The position numbers and the translations under genes are program-made. The notes under the pieces are model-generated. The model made no database searches. It saw only the letters and a list, made by a program, of their open reading frames with translations, and had not been told where the DNA came from. From assembly GCF_008365295.1 (NCBI RefSeq), contig NZ_CP043505.1:3038001-3102000 (forward strand): a stretch of 64,000 nucleotides of DNA, given 5' to 3'. Positions 1 to 7,786 of the stretch are shown one piece after another (positions within the stretch are counted from its first letter, which is position 1; each line of letters starts with the position of its first letter). This DNA is from Agromyces intestinalis. GTDB lineage: Bacteria > Actinomycetota > Actinomycetes > Actinomycetales > Microbacteriaceae.

Positions 1-612
1 CGCCGCTGCGGCCTCGGCGGAGATCCGCGCGTGCCACGCGGCATCCGCGACGGGTGAGACGACCGCGAGACCCACGAGGCCGATCGCGGAGGTGCCGGCC
101 GCAACGGCGACGAGCACCGGATGGGGTCGAGGCGCGGGGGCGGCCGCGACCCGTGGCGAACACAGCGCCGCCGCGAGCGCCGGCATCCAGCCCCACAGCA
201 CGCCCCAGTACGCGCCGGTCGCGGCGAGGTCCATCGTGAGCAGGGGCGTCGCGGGGTCGCGGAAGACCGACTCGGCCAGCGCGAATGCGAGCGGCAGGCC
301 GGCCACGACGGTGCCCGCCACGGCCGCGGCCGCCCACGCGGCTGCGAAGCCCGTCACCCCGCGCTGCACCCCGAACAGCGCGCACAGCAGCACGAACAGC
401 CCGCCGATCGCGACCGCGGTCGCGAGGCCGACGACGGCGTTCCACGGCGTCGGCGCCGTGATGCCGACCGGCAGGGTGTCGGGTGCCAGCAGCCGTGCGA
501 GCCGAGTGAACGTGCGCAACGTCGACGCCATGCCGAGGTCGGCCAGTGCTCCGCTCGCGAACCACCCGACGACGGCGATGAGAGCGGGGACGACGACTCG
601 AACGGTTCGCAT
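1..612 (-). CDS. Hypothetical multi-pass membrane protein, C-terminus cut by window edge
   Basis: The frame is open on the minus strand from an ATG at 610-612 to the first base of the window, giving 204 codons without a stop, so the C-terminus lies outside. Hydrophobic stretches at about residues 6-24, 58-80, 85-113, 129-151 and 165-186 look like membrane helices, and the start is positively charged (MRTVR). I recognise no family motif and assign no function. The start is supported by a -10 box TAGGCT six bases upstream, which would give a leaderless message. It is divergent from the MFS gene at 700. Confidence 0.75.
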   Translation of the reverse strand, partial: MRTVRVVVPALIAVVGWFASGALADLGMASTLRTFTRLARLLAPDTLPVGITAPTPWNAVVGLATAVAIGGLFVLLCALFGVQRGVTGFAAAWAAAAVAGTVVAGLPLAFALAESVFRDPATPLLTMDLAATGAYWGVLWGWMPALAAALCSPRVAAAPAPRPHPVLVAVAAGTSAIGLVGLAVVSPVADAAWHARISAEAAAA

Positions 613-618
613 CGCGCC

Positions 619-624
619 AGCCTA
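619..624 (-). promoter_or_regulatory. -10 box of a leaderless promoter
   Basis: On the minus strand TAGGCT is followed by six bases and the ATG of the partial membrane protein. This spacing puts the expected transcription start on or next to the start codon. Confidence 0.5.
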
Positions 625-699
625 GGGGCGGCCGTCGCGGGGTCGCGTCCGTCTCGGGCATGACCGTCGGCGTCGAGGTCGAACCTACGATGGTTGCTC

Positions 700-2082
700 G
701 TGAGCCCTGCCGAGACCGACGCCGAGACCGACCCTGCACCCGACTCGGCCGAACTGGCGCCCCCGCGTCGCCGGTTCGTCGACCTCTCGCCGTTGCGCAT
801 CTCGCCGGCGTTCGCCCGACTGTGGATCGGCACCTCGATCTCGGGGATCGGCGCGCACCTCACCGTGGTCGCTGTGGGCCTGCAGATCTACGCGATGACG
901 TCGTCGACGTTCGCCGTCGCGCTCGTCGGCGGGCTCGCGCTCGTGCCGATGATCGTCGCGGGCGTGTGGGGCGGCATGCTCGCCGACGCCTTCGATCGCC
1001 GGCTCGTGCTCATCGTGTCGTCGCTGGTCGGCTGGGCCTCGACGATCGCGCTCGTCGTGCTCTCGGCGGTCGACGCGGCGCTCGCGGCCGATGGCGGACG
1101 CGGCGAGGTGTGGCCGTTCTACCTCGTCACGACGGTGAACTCGGTCGCCGCGACGATCAGCGGCGCCACCCGGTTCTCGGTGTACCCGCGCCTCTTGCCG
1201 GCGGCGTACGTGTCGCGCGCGAGCGCGCTCGGCGGCATCTCGGGCGGCATCCAGCTCACGGCCGGCCCCGCGCTCGCCGGCGTGCTCGTCGCCACGATCG
1301 GGTTGCCGCTCACGTTCGCGGTCGACGCGGTGCTGTTCACCGCCGGATTCCTCGGTATCCTCGGCCTGCCGAAGCTGCGGCCGCTCAGCCGCACGGCCCG
1401 GCCCGGATGGGAGTCGCTTCGCGACGGGGTGGCATTCCTGCGGCAGGCGCCGAACATCCGCGCGAGCTTCCTCGTCGACATCGTCGCGATGAGCTTCGGT
1501 CGGCCGTTCGTGCTGCTGCCCGCGGTCGGCGCGACCGTCATCGGCGGCGGGCCCGTCACGGTGGGCGTACTGACCGCCGCGGCGGCCGTCGGCACCTTCC
1601 TCACCGGCGTGTTCTCGGGCCCGGTCGCGCGGGTGCACCGCTTCGGCATCGCGATCGGTCGCGCGATCATCGTCTACGGCGCGTTCGTCGCCGCCTTCGG
1701 CGCGGTGCTCGCCGCCATGCAGACCGGATGGTTCGGGCCGGTCGGCCCCGAGTGGGGGCAGGCGAACGTCGTGGCGCTCGTGCTCGCCGCGATCGCGCTC
1801 GCCGGCACCGGGGCCTCCGACGAGGTGAGCGCGATCTTCCGTTCCACGATGCTGCTCACCGCGGCGCCCGACGAGATGCGCGGCCGGTTGCAGGGGGTCT
1901 TCACCGTCGTCGTCACGGGCGGCCCGCGCATCGGCGACCTCTACGCGGGCGTGCTCGCTTCGCTCGTCGCGCTCTGGTTCCCGCCGGTGCTCGGCGGGCT
2001 GGCGATCATGGCGATCCTCGCGGTGCTGCTGCGCGTGCTGCCGAGCTTCCGCGCGTACGACGCGCGCGACCCGAAACCGTAG
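700..2082 (+). CDS. MFS transporter, drug-exporter type
   Basis: This is a 460-residue major facilitator protein with about twelve hydrophobic segments and a hydrophilic N-terminal tail of about 30 residues. The loop after helix 2 reads GMLADAFDRR, the MFS motif A region, and the overall pattern is that of the MFS_3/EntS-like exporters. Substrate cannot be read from the sequence; export of a drug or siderophore is family inference. I chose the GTG at 700; a TTG at 694 is also in frame. A TACGAT -10 box at 686-691 supports a very short or absent leader. It is monocistronic, with the isochorismatase gene converging from the other side 13 bases after its stop. A second MFS protein of similar type is at 52776. 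Confidence 0.85.
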   Translation: MSPAETDAETDPAPDSAELAPPRRRFVDLSPLRISPAFARLWIGTSISGIGAHLTVVAVGLQIYAMTSSTFAVALVGGLALVPMIVAGVWGGMLADAFDRRLVLIVSSLVGWASTIALVVLSAVDAALAADGGRGEVWPFYLVTTVNSVAATISGATRFSVYPRLLPAAYVSRASALGGISGGIQLTAGPALAGVLVATIGLPLTFAVDAVLFTAGFLGILGLPKLRPLSRTARPGWESLRDGVAFLRQAPNIRASFLVDIVAMSFGRPFVLLPAVGATVIGGGPVTVGVLTAAAAVGTFLTGVFSGPVARVHRFGIAIGRAIIVYGAFVAAFGAVLAAMQTGWFGPVGPEWGQANVVALVLAAIALAGTGASDEVSAIFRSTMLLTAAPDEMRGRLQGVFTVVVTGGPRIGDLYAGVLASLVALWFPPVLGGLAIMAILAVLLRVLPSFRAYDARDPKP

Positions 2083-2095
2083 CAGGAGCCCGCTG

Positions 2096-2653
2096 CTACC
2101 CGACGAGCGCGTCGGTCGTCACGACCTCGGCGAACCCGCCGCCCTGCAGATTCACCGCGGTCGCGCGCGCGAGCTCGGCGGCGGCCAGGCGCACGCCGCC
2201 GGGCCCCTCGAGGTCGAACGTGTGCGTCGCGTCGAGCGGCAGCGCCACCTCGTAGCCGAGGTTGCCGGCCATGCGGGCGGTGGTCTCGACGCACATGTTC
2301 GTCTGGATGCCGCAGATCACGAGCGAGCGGATGCCCCGAGCCGAGAGCCAGCCGTGCAGATCGGGCTGTCCGTAGAAGGCGGAGTTCACGTGCTTCGTCA
2401 CGAAGAGGTCGTGCGGGGCATCCGCCACCACATCCTTCAGGGCGTTGCCGGGCGTGCCCGCCGTCAGCGGCGAGCCCGCCTCGATCGAGTCGTGCCGCAC
2501 GAGCACGATCGGCCGCCCGGCGGCCGCCCAGGCGTCGACGAGGCGGCCGATGTTCGCCTCGGCATCGGGGTTGTCCCGCGCGCCCCAGACCGGGTCGTCG
2601 AAGCCCTGCTGCACGTCGATCACGATGAGGGCGGTGTCGATGGGGAGGTCCAT
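2096..2653 (-). CDS. Isochorismatase-family cysteine hydrolase
   Basis: The 185-residue protein has the isochorismatase-like hydrolase fold. The catalytic triad typical of the family is visible: Asp13 in VIDVQQGF, Lys87 in VTKHVNSAF and Cys121 in GIQTNMCVETTA. Such enzymes hydrolyse small amides or enol ethers (nicotinamidase, N-carbamoylsarcosine amidase, isochorismatase); the substrate here is not predictable. The ATG at 2651-2653 was chosen because family homology begins there. CATGAT six bases upstream could be a leaderless -10 box, while GGAGG lies too close to the start to be a normal ribosome site. It converges on the MFS gene. Confidence 0.85.
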   Translation of the reverse strand: MDLPIDTALIVIDVQQGFDDPVWGARDNPDAEANIGRLVDAWAAAGRPIVLVRHDSIEAGSPLTAGTPGNALKDVVADAPHDLFVTKHVNSAFYGQPDLHGWLSARGIRSLVICGIQTNMCVETTARMAGNLGYEVALPLDATHTFDLEGPGGVRLAAAELARATAVNLQGGGFAEVVTTDALVG

Positions 2654-2820
2654 GCCTCCATCATGCGCCGCGACGCGCGGCGACCGGATGCCACGACTGC
2701 CGTTCCGCGTCGGGATCCTGCCGACCCGCTGCGCGGCATCCGCTGCGCTCGCGATCAGCGCGGAATCGACGAAGCCCGGCACAGCGCCCGACTGCACAGC
2801 GCCTGATCAGACCCGCTTGG

Positions 2821-2826
2821 TAGCGT
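2821..2826 (+). promoter_or_regulatory. Possible -10 box (TAGCGT) for the guanidine riboswitch transcript
   Basis: TAGCGT lies about 26 bases before the first conserved stem of the riboswitch. No convincing -35 hexamer was found at 17-18 bp spacing, so this is tentative. Confidence 0.35.
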
Positions 2827-2851
2827 GAGGGCACGTCGCGACCGTGCGACG

Positions 2852-2894
2852 CCGGACGAGGGCACCCAGTACCCGGAGCGCGACAAGACTGGCG
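2852..2894 (+). promoter_or_regulatory. Guanidine-III riboswitch (ykkC-III class)
   Basis: The conserved blocks of the guanidine-III aptamer appear in order. They are CCGG-ACGAG (2852-2860), then GTACCCGG (2869-2876), then GACAAGACTGG (2882-2892). CCGG at 2852-2855 can pair with CCGG at 2873-2876 (P1). CCAGT at 2866-2870 can pair with ACTGG at 2888-2892 (P2), giving the expected pseudoknot. The element ends about 15 bases before the ATG at 2910, so it probably works on translation initiation. Location directly before a SugE/Gdx exporter is the known association of this class. A covariance-model search would settle it. Confidence 0.88.
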
Positions 2895-2909
2895 ATCGGA
2901 GTGGTCGTC

Positions 2910-3233
2910 ATGTCGTGGGTCGTGCTCATCCTGTCGGGCGTACTCGAGGCGGTCTGGGCGACCGCGCTCGGTAAATCGGAGGGCTTCACGAAGCTCTGGC
3001 CGTCGGTGGTGTTCTTCGGCGCGCTGGCCCTGTCGATGGGCGGTCTGGCGTGGGCGATGCGCGACATCCCGACCGGCACCGCGTACGCGGTCTGGGTCGG
3101 CATCGGCGCGGCGCTCACGGTGGTGTGGGCGATGATCGCGGGCGAGACGGATGTCTCGTGGCTGAAGCTCGCCCTCATCGCCGGCCTCATCGGCTGCGTC
3201 GTCGGCCTGAAGTTCGTCGACGGCGCGCACTAG
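2910..3233 (+). CDS. gdx: Guanidinium exporter, small multidrug resistance (SMR) family
   Basis: The 107-residue, four-helix protein matches the SugE/Gdx branch of the SMR family in length and motifs. It starts MSWVVLILSG, has the membrane-embedded Glu13 needed for proton/guanidinium antiport, carries the TAYAVWVGIGA stretch in helix 3 and ends GLKFVDGAH. Gdx proteins work as antiparallel dimers in the inner membrane. The ATG at 2910 was chosen over an in-frame upstream ATG at 2844 because the latter lies in front of the riboswitch and homology starts at MSW. The riboswitch implies induction by guanidine. Confidence 0.9.
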   Translation: MSWVVLILSGVLEAVWATALGKSEGFTKLWPSVVFFGALALSMGGLAWAMRDIPTGTAYAVWVGIGAALTVVWAMIAGETDVSWLKLALIAGLIGCVVGLKFVDGAH

Positions 3234-3241
3234 CTGCCTTG

Positions 3242-3294
3242 GCGAGCAAGGTCGATCTGCGCGACTGCACCGCTGTTGCGGGGGCCTTGCTCGC
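3242..3294. terminator. Inverted repeat after gdx, possible terminator
   Basis: GCGAGCAAGG at 3242-3251 is the exact reverse complement of CCTTGCTCGC at 3285-3294, directly after the gdx stop. The 33-base loop is long and no T-run follows, so a terminator role is uncertain. Confidence 0.35.
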
Positions 3295-3328
3295 GTGAAT
3301 CGTCCTTGGAGCTGAGGTCCATCACTCG

Positions 3329-3392
3329 TGTCAAGAATGCTTGACATGTTGTCGGGTTTGGTTTACGTTCAGCGTGTCAAAGATTCTTGACT
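3329..3392 (+). promoter_or_regulatory. Promoter with two palindromic operators before the XRE operon
   Basis: A -35 TTGACA (3341-3346) and -10 TACGTT (3364-3369) are separated by 17 bp. Operator 1, TGTCAAGAATGCTTGACA (3329-3346), is a palindrome with 7-bp arms that contains the -35. Operator 2, TGTCAAAGATTCTTGACT (3375-3392), shares 14 of 18 positions and sits at the expected start of transcription. Their centres are 46 bp apart. A dimeric repressor, plausibly the XRE protein encoded at 3842, could block both sites. Confidence 0.7.
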
Positions 3393-3416
3393 TCGTCGAT
3401 GCCGAGGGGGCCGCGC

Positions 3417-3848
3417 ATGTCGTACGAGGAGAAGGGCGTGTGGTCGTTCCTGGCCATCGCGATCATCGGGTATGGGGTGTACCTCGGGCTGCTGCTGCCG
3501 CGTCTCGTGGTCGCGCCGATCGGCGACGTCGACTACGTCTGGCCGATGGTGTGGACGATCGGCGGCGCGATCGTCGCCGGCATCGTCGCGCGCATCCTGG
3601 TCGAGATCGTGGCGCCGAGCGAACGGATGGGCGCGGACGCGCGCGATCGAGAGATCGAGCGCACCGGCGATCGCGTCGGCAACTCCTTCATCGTGATCGG
3701 CGCGATCGCGGCGCTCGTCCTCTGCTGGTTCAGCGTCGACTGGTTCTGGATCGCGAACGCCATCTACCTCTGCTTCGTGCTCTCGGCGATCCTCTCGTCG
3801 GTGACCAAGCTCGTCGCCTACCGTCGGGGCGGGTTCCAGGAATGGTGA
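3417..3848 (+). CDS. Small membrane protein of an XRE-linked pair
   Basis: The 143-residue protein has four likely membrane helices, at about residues 9-30, 42-66, 94-113 and 116-136, and no catalytic motif I recognise. The ATG at 3417 is preceded by GAGGGGG seven bases away, a good ribosome site. It is the first gene of an operon: its stop overlaps the start of the XRE regulator by 7 bp. Pairs of a small membrane protein and an XRE regulator are common in actinobacteria and firmicutes. The membrane partner may sense something for the regulator, but this is inference and the function is unknown. Confidence 0.75.
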   Translation: MSYEEKGVWSFLAIAIIGYGVYLGLLLPRLVVAPIGDVDYVWPMVWTIGGAIVAGIVARILVEIVAPSERMGADARDREIERTGDRVGNSFIVIGAIAALVLCWFSVDWFWIANAIYLCFVLSAILSSVTKLVAYRRGGFQEW

Positions 3849-4096
3849 AGCCGACCCACGTCGTGAACTCGATCCGCGCCCTGCGGTTCGCTGCCGACGA
3901 GATGACCCAGGCCGAACTCGCCCGCCGCATCGGCGTCACCCGCCAGACCGTCATCGCCATCGAGCAGGGGCGGTACTCGCCGTCGCTCGAGCTCGCGTTC
4001 CAGATCGCCCGCGTCTTCGGGGTCGGCGTCGACGATGTGTTCCAGTACCCCGAGCCGCACGAACCGCGCGAATCCCACGAAACCCAGGAGGACTGA
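3842..4096 (+). CDS. XRE-family helix-turn-helix regulator
   Basis: The 84-residue protein is almost entirely a Cro/C1-type HTH domain. MTQAELARRIGVTRQTVIAIE (about residues 20-40) covers the two DNA-contacting helices, and the tail is acidic and proline rich. It belongs to the short YgzD-like group without a separate ligand domain. ATG at 3842 overlaps the upstream stop by 7 bp; GTG at 3845 is an alternative start. It lies second in an operon whose promoter carries two palindromes, so autoregulation is likely. Two oxidoreductase genes follow with no promoter-sized gap. Confidence 0.85.
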   Translation: MVKPTHVVNSIRALRFAADEMTQAELARRIGVTRQTVIAIEQGRYSPSLELAFQIARVFGVGVDDVFQYPEPHEPRESHETQED

Positions 4097-4098
4097 CC

Positions 4099-5082
4099 GT
4101 GCTCGCCGCCGTCTTCGAACGCTACGGGCCGCCCGAGGTCGTGCACCTCGCCGAGCGGCCGCTCCCCGAACCCGGACCCGGTGAGGTGCGGGTTCGGGTG
4201 CACACCTCCGTCGTCGGATCAGCCGACGCCGCCGGGCGCTCGGGCTCACCCTGGTTCGCGCGGCTCTTCTTCGGGCTCCGCCGGCCCCGGCGCGAGGTGC
4301 TCGGCACCGACTTCGCCGGAGCGGTCGACGCGGTCGGGCCGGGTGCATCCCTCGTCATCGGCGACCGCGTGTTCGGGTTCACCGGGCCGAACGGCGGTGG
4401 GAACGCCGAGTTCGCGATCGTGTCCGCCGGTGGCGTGGTGCTGCCGACGCCGTCGTCGCTGGACGACGTCGAGGCCGTCGCCGCGATCGAGGGCTTCCTC
4501 ACGGCGCTGCCGTTCCTGCGCGACACGTGCGGAGTCCGGCCTGGCGACGAGGTGCTCGTCAACGGGGCATCCGGTGCGGTGGGTTCGACGGCGGTTCAGC
4601 TCGCACGCTGGATGGGCGCGCGCGTCACCGCCGTGACGAGCACGCCCAACGTCGATCGAGTCCGCGCGCTCGGCGCCGACCGAGTGATCGACTACACGGC
4701 CGAGCGCTTCATCGACGCCCGCGACGCGTACGACGCCGTCTTCGACGCAGTCGGCGCCTCGAGCTTCGGTCGCTGCCGCCGGTCGCTCACGCGCCGTGGG
4801 GTGTACGCGACGACGGTGCCCTCGTTCGGCGTGCTCGCGCTCATGCCGCTTTCTCGGCTGTTCGGTCGACGTCGTGCGGCGATCTCCTTCACCGGCCTGC
4901 TGCCGGTGGCGCGGAAGCGCGACGACCTTCGGCTGCTCTGCGAGCTCGTCGAGCAGGGCGCATTCGTGCCGGTGATCGATCGCGTCGTGCCGTTCGAGCG
5001 GATCGCCGAGGCGCACGCGCGGGTGGACACGCACCGCAAGGTCGGCGCCGTCGTGGTGGCGATGGCAGGAGCCGCGCGATGA
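4099..5082 (+). CDS. Zinc-independent medium-chain oxidoreductase (quinone oxidoreductase type) 1
   Basis: The 327-residue protein has an N-terminal GroES-like domain (about 1-120), then a Rossmann domain with the NAD(P)-binding stretch VNGASGAVGSTAVQLA near residues 150-165. Catalytic and structural zinc cysteine clusters are absent, which places it with the quinone oxidoreductases of the MDR superfamily. It probably reduces quinones or enones with NADPH; the substrate is unknown. It starts with GTG two bases after the XRE stop, and its stop overlaps the next gene (ATGA), so the four genes from 3417 to 6083 form one operon. Confidence 0.82.
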   Translation: MLAAVFERYGPPEVVHLAERPLPEPGPGEVRVRVHTSVVGSADAAGRSGSPWFARLFFGLRRPRREVLGTDFAGAVDAVGPGASLVIGDRVFGFTGPNGGGNAEFAIVSAGGVVLPTPSSLDDVEAVAAIEGFLTALPFLRDTCGVRPGDEVLVNGASGAVGSTAVQLARWMGARVTAVTSTPNVDRVRALGADRVIDYTAERFIDARDAYDAVFDAVGASSFGRCRRSLTRRGVYATTVPSFGVLALMPLSRLFGRRRAAISFTGLLPVARKRDDLRLLCELVEQGAFVPVIDRVVPFERIAEAHARVDTHRKVGAVVVAMAGAAR

Positions 5083-6083
5083 GGGCCGTCGTTCGCCGCC
5101 GGTACGGCGGACCCGAGCGACTCGAGGTCGCCGACGTGCACGAGCCCGTTCCCGGTGCCGGGGAGGTGGTCGTGCGCGTCGCGACGAGCGCGGTCAACGC
5201 GGCCGACGCATTCATGCTGCGCGGCGAACCGCGCATCGCACGGGCGGCGTTCGGCATCGGGCGGCCGTCGCAGCCGGTGCTCGGGCGCGACATCGCCGGA
5301 ACCGTCACCGCGGTCGGCGAGGGCGTCACCGATCTCGCGCTCGGCGATCGGATCCACGGCGAGTCGGATGCCGCGTGGGCCGAGTTCGCCGTGCTGCCGG
5401 CGCAGGCCGCGGCGCGCATTCCGCGTGGGATCGACCTCGTGCAGGCGGCGGCGCTGCCGCTGCCCGGGGTGACCGCGATGCAGGCACTGCGGATGGGGTT
5501 GGCGGGAGCCGCGGCATCCGACCGGGATCTCACCCCCCTCGACGGCAGGAAGGTGCTGGTCACCGGGGCTTCGGGCAACGTCGGCCTGCTCGCGGTCGCG
5601 ATCGCGGCCGCGCACGGCGCGCGGGTCACCGGCACGGCGTCCACCGCGCGGCTCGGGCTGGTGCAGCAGGCCGGCGCCGAGCACGTCGCCGACCGGCTGC
5701 ACCCCGGCGTCGACTACGGCGTGGGCTTCGACCTCATCGTCGACCTGACCGGGCATCGCACGCTCGCCGACCTCATGACCCGGCTCGCGCCGCGGGGCAC
5801 GCTCGTGTCATCGACCGGTGCCGGCGGGCGCACGCTCGGCCCGCTGCCGAGAATCGCGGCCGTCGGCGCACGTGACCTCGCCACCCGCCGGCACCTGCGG
5901 GTGCTGGCGGCCAGGCGCGACGGCGCCGACCTCGCGGCGCTCGGCCGACTGGTGCGCGACGGCCGGGTCACGCCGATCATCGACGGCGTGATGCCGATGT
6001 CGGCCGCCGCCGACGCGGTGCGGCGTTTCGAGGCGGGGCAGGCGCACGGCCGCATCATCCTCGACGCGACCCGCCTCGGCTGA
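5079..6083 (+). CDS. Zinc-independent medium-chain oxidoreductase (quinone oxidoreductase type) 2
   Basis: The 334-residue protein is a paralogue-like partner of the preceding gene. It has a GroES-like domain beginning MRAVVRRRYGGPERLE and a Rossmann domain with VTGASGNVGLLAVAIAA near residue 160. No zinc-binding cysteines are present. The family typically uses NADPH to reduce quinones or alpha,beta-unsaturated carbonyls. ATG overlaps the upstream stop by 4 bp, which suggests translational coupling. It is the last gene of the XRE operon and ends in a hairpin shared with the convergent pmt gene. The two copies may form a pair acting on related substrates, which is inference. Confidence 0.82.
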   Translation: MRAVVRRRYGGPERLEVADVHEPVPGAGEVVVRVATSAVNAADAFMLRGEPRIARAAFGIGRPSQPVLGRDIAGTVTAVGEGVTDLALGDRIHGESDAAWAEFAVLPAQAAARIPRGIDLVQAAALPLPGVTAMQALRMGLAGAAASDRDLTPLDGRKVLVTGASGNVGLLAVAIAAAHGARVTGTASTARLGLVQQAGAEHVADRLHPGVDYGVGFDLIVDLTGHRTLADLMTRLAPRGTLVSSTGAGGRTLGPLPRIAAVGARDLATRRHLRVLAARRDGADLAALGRLVRDGRVTPIIDGVMPMSAAADAVRRFEAGQAHGRIILDATRLG

Positions 6084-6109
6084 ACCGTCTGCCTCCTGCC
6101 GGTTCAGCC
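6078..6109. terminator. Bidirectional terminator hairpin
   Basis: GGCTGAACCG (6078-6087) pairs perfectly with CGGTTCAGCC (6100-6109) across a 12-base loop. Both converging stop codons lie inside the stem. Confidence 0.6.
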
Positions 6110-7741
6110 CCAGCTGGGCAGCCAGAAGTGCAGCTGGCGCAGAGTCGGGTCGATCGGGATGCCCGCCCACAGCGGGTAGAAGAACACCGACACCGCGAGC
6201 ACCCAGAACAGGTAGATCCCGACCACCGCGATTCCGCGTGTGCGTCGCCAGGTCGGGTCATCGCGCGAGCCGAGGACCAGCCCCAGCACGAACACGAGCG
6301 CCAGCGTCGTATAGGGCTGGAACGCGATCGTGTAGAACGTGAACACCGTGCGCTCGGGGTACATCAGCCACGGCAGGTACCCGGCCGCGAGCCCGAGCAG
6401 CACGGCGCCGACCTGCCATTCGCGATACCTGGCCAGCCGGTAGACGAGGTACAGCACGGCTGCCGCGGCCGCCCACCAGATGAGGGCGTTGCCGATGCCC
6501 ATGATCGACTCGACGCAGGTTCCGCCGTCGCCGCAGTCGACCTCGCGGAAGTACATGTTGGTGGGCCGGCCCATGACGAGCCAGGTCAGCGGGTTCGCCT
6601 GCCACGGGTGCGGACTGTGCACCCCGAGATGGAACGAGTACGCGGCCTCGTGGTAGTGCCAGAGGCTCTGCAGGGCGAGCGGCACCCACGCGAATCCGCC
6701 GGTCGCGGTGTTGCCGAGCTGGGTCGCCCAGTCGCGGTAGTAGCCGCCGTCGGTGACGAGCCAGCCCGTCCACGACGCGAGGTACACGACGACCGCGATC
6801 GGCACGAACAGCACGAACGTCACCGGACCCTGCTTGAGCAGCGCCCCGCTCAGCCACAGCGGCAGCCCCTCGCGTCGGCGGGCGACCGCGTCGACGGCGA
6901 CGAGGTAGATGCCGAACGCGGCGACGAACCAGATGCCCGACCACTTGACCGCACACGCGGCGCCGAACGCGGCGCCGGCCGCCACGACCCACGGTCGGGC
7001 CCACAGCGCCGGACCGTAGTGCGGGTCGACGCCGTCGAGCCTGCGATTCGCGACCCGCCTGGCCAGCAGCCCTGCGCTGCGGTCGCGGTCGAGCAGCACG
7101 AACCAGAACCCGACGAGCAGCAGCAGCATCAGCCAGGTGTCGAGCAGAGCGACCCGGCTCATCACGATGGCGTTGCCGTCGACCGCGAACAGGAGGCCTG
7201 CGATCACGGCCAGCAGTGTCGAGGCGAACAGCCGTCGCGCCACGAGCGTGAGCACGAGCACCGCCAGCGTGCCGGCGAGCGCGGTCGCGGCCCGCCACCA
7301 GAACGCGTCGCCGGCGCCGAACAGCGCCATGCCGAGGCCGAGCAGCCACTTGCCGAGCGGAGGGTGCACGACGTAGGCGGGGCTCGTGTAGAACGCCATG
7401 GTGTCGCCGTCGGCGAACCGTTCGTCGAAGTCCGACGGCCAGGCCGCCTCGTAGCCGCGATGCCAGAGCGACCATGCGTCCTTCACGTAGTACGTCTCGT
7501 CGAAGACCAGCGTCTGCGGGTGGCCGAGGTTCCAGAACCGCAGCACGGCGGCCAGCAGTGCGACGGCGATCGGCCCGCCCCACATCCACAGCGCGCGCCG
7601 GCGCGGCGTCGAGAGCATGCGCGCCCACCAACGGTCGAGGCGGGTGCCGCGGGGCTCGGGTTCGGCTTCGACTTCGGCTTCGACGACCGGTTCGGATGCC
7701 TCGGGCGGCGCCGCGCTCGGGGCGGCGTCGGACGCAGTCAT
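6104..7741 (-). CDS. pmt: Protein O-mannosyltransferase (PMT family)
   Basis: The 545-residue polytopic membrane protein transfers mannose from polyprenyl-phosphate mannose to Ser/Thr of exported proteins at the cell membrane. The start of the first periplasmic loop has the essential Asp-Glu pair (VFDETYYVKD, residues 81-82). About ten or eleven membrane helices follow, and the length fits M. tuberculosis Rv1002c. The N-terminal 35 residues are acidic and low complexity (repeats of EAE and EPE). The ATG at 7739-7741 is supported by a TAGGGT box seven bases upstream. Divergence from rsmI is the usual actinobacterial arrangement. Confidence 0.92.
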   Translation of the reverse strand: MTASDAAPSAAPPEASEPVVEAEVEAEPEPRGTRLDRWWARMLSTPRRRALWMWGGPIAVALLAAVLRFWNLGHPQTLVFDETYYVKDAWSLWHRGYEAAWPSDFDERFADGDTMAFYTSPAYVVHPPLGKWLLGLGMALFGAGDAFWWRAATALAGTLAVLVLTLVARRLFASTLLAVIAGLLFAVDGNAIVMSRVALLDTWLMLLLLVGFWFVLLDRDRSAGLLARRVANRRLDGVDPHYGPALWARPWVVAAGAAFGAACAVKWSGIWFVAAFGIYLVAVDAVARRREGLPLWLSGALLKQGPVTFVLFVPIAVVVYLASWTGWLVTDGGYYRDWATQLGNTATGGFAWVPLALQSLWHYHEAAYSFHLGVHSPHPWQANPLTWLVMGRPTNMYFREVDCGDGGTCVESIMGIGNALIWWAAAAAVLYLVYRLARYREWQVGAVLLGLAAGYLPWLMYPERTVFTFYTIAFQPYTTLALVFVLGLVLGSRDDPTWRRTRGIAVVGIYLFWVLAVSVFFYPLWAGIPIDPTLRQLHFWLPSWG

Positions 7742-7748
7742 GCGCCTT

Positions 7749-7780
7749 ACCCTAAGCCAGATCACCGGGTGGACCAGACT
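7749..7780. promoter_or_regulatory. Divergent leaderless -10 boxes for pmt and rsmI
   Basis: On the minus strand TAGGGT (7749-7754) lies seven bases from the pmt ATG. On the plus strand CAGACT (7775-7780) lies six bases from the rsmI ATG. The two genes share a 45-bp intergenic region, so both promoters must overlap. Confidence 0.5.
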
Positions 7781-7786
7781 GGGAGC

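Noticed and set aside
660..2255. Long arginine-rich frames overlapping clear genes (for example 531 residues over the MFS gene, 829 over pmt/rsmI, 1139 over ispE/SLC13, 1091 over glmU/prs).
   Set aside because: They have Arg/Pro/Ala-rich, low-complexity sequences without motifs and lie in other frames of well-recognised genes, as expected in GC-rich DNA.
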